The translations under genes were made by a program, and so were the position numbers. Below are positions 14,016 to 14,649 of a stretch of 14,649 bases of DNA, piece by piece (within the stretch, counting starts at the first letter, position 1; every line of letters begins with the position of its first letter). Under the pieces are notes generated by a model. It was not told the DNA's origin, did no database searches, and saw only the letters and a list, made by a program, of their open reading frames with translations. Source of the stretch: an uncultured Eubacteriales bacterium. Lineage in GTDB: Bacteria > Bacillota > Clostridia > Lachnospirales > Bianqueaceae. The stretch covers positions 1 to 14,649 of the forward strand of contig CABUPM010000058.1 of NCBI GenBank assembly GCA_902493345.1, read 5' to 3'.

Positions 14016-14649
14016 ATGAAACAGGATTCCAAAGTGAAAAAAACGGCGTTTCAAATGATATTCGGACGTACACTAGTGATCGCTCTGCTGTTGATCCTGC
14101 AGATCGTGCTGTTGTTCATGCTGATAAAAACCGTAGGGGAGCTGGCTGGATATCTGACGCTGGCGCTCAGCTTTGTCCTGCTGGTGTTCGTGATCAACCG
14201 CGGAACGCAGCCGGCTTTTACCATGGCGTGGATCCTGCCTCTGGCAGCCCTTCCGGTCTTTGGCGGCCTGTTTTACCTTTTTATTCAGGCCCAGCCCGGA
14301 ACACGCAAGATTCAGAAGAAGCTGGCTCTGCTTCAGGAGGAGACCAAGCCGTATCTGACACAGAGTCAGGCGGTTATGGAGAACCTCAGGAGCGAGAATC
14401 CGCAGATGGCGCAGCTTGCGTACTATTTGGGCGAAAAGGGAGGATATCCCAGCTATCAGAATACATCGGTGCAGTACTTTCCAAGCGGCGAGAGCTATTA
14501 TGAAGAGCTCAAGAAGCAGCTGCGCCAGGCAGAACGATATATCTTCATGGAGTACTTTATCGTAGATCAGGGCGGCATGTAGGACAGCATCCTGGAGATC
14601 CTGCGTCAAAAGGCACAGGAAGGTGTGGAAGTACGTTTCATGTATGACG
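14016..14649 (+). pseudogene. cls: Cardiolipin synthase gene, 5' part, interrupted by an in-frame TAG
   Basis: The first 188 codons encode the start of a phospholipase-D-family cardiolipin synthase: membrane segments at about 19-37, 45-60 and 69-91, a cytoplasmic helix, then YQNTSVQYFPSGESYYEEL and AERYIFMEYFIVDQGGM. Codon 189 (14580-14582) is TAG. The same frame continues without a break as DSILEILRQKAQEGVEVRFMYD to the window edge, exactly what follows MW in family members, so the TAG replaces a Trp codon (TGG to TAG, one base). The HKD catalytic motifs lie downstream, outside the window. GGGAG near 14004 precedes the ATG. It may be a true nonsense mutation, a base-call error, or a read-through codon; without suppression only an inactive membrane stub would be made. 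Confidence 0.82.

Overview
The window reads as chromosomal DNA of a moderately GC-rich Firmicute, most likely a gut Clostridium relative of the Lachnospiraceae type. The basis is strong AGGAGG-type ribosome sites before most genes, sigma-A promoters of the TTGACA/TATAAT kind, U-tailed terminators, a YgcG/TPM-type membrane protein, a SpoVK/CbxX-type AAA ATPase, an ECF S component, and a Gram-positive lipoprotein form of MetQ. The assignment is inferred from gene families and codon style, not from a marker gene.

Layout. (1) Positions 1-6073, all on +: the 3' end of a TPM-domain membrane protein, rpiA, a ribosomal-protection-type GTPase fused to a YacP/Rae1-like NYN nuclease, a membrane-anchored CHAP-domain protein, and a CbxX/SpoVK-type AAA ATPase with its own possible promoter. 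(2) 6074-6809: a leader able to fold into hairpins, followed by an ECF-family S component. A strong terminator follows at 6843-6895. (3) 6897-8717: a promoter, serC, and an SGNH-family esterase with a TTG start, in one transcription unit. (4) 8718-9895: an accessory-looking, AT-richer island. It holds three tandem copies of a 72-75 bp unit, each carrying a hairpin with 19-nt arms, next to a convergent minus-strand gene for an uncharacterised PD-(D/E)XK-like nuclease with its own promoter. (5) 9831-11253: a promoter and a two-gene flavodoxin/short-chain dehydrogenase operon with overlapping ATGA. (6) 11357-13991: a consensus sigma-A promoter, whose -35 region lies inside a terminator-like inverted repeat, drives metN-metI-metQ (methionine ABC importer), closed by a terminator. 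(7) 14016-14649: the 5' part of a cardiolipin synthase gene broken by an in-frame TAG at a position where the family normally has Trp.

The most unusual item is the GTPase-nuclease fusion. A translation-factor-like GTPase related to Tet(M)/Tet(O) carries a C-terminal domain resembling Rae1, the ribosome A-site mRNA endonuclease of Bacillus, with its acidic catalytic residues apparently intact. The domain IV tip differs from the Tet(M) sequence, so the protein may act in ribosome rescue or mRNA quality control rather than drug resistance. The second item is the nuclease plus hairpin-repeat island, which may be a small mobile or defence-type cassette. Both functional readings are inferences.
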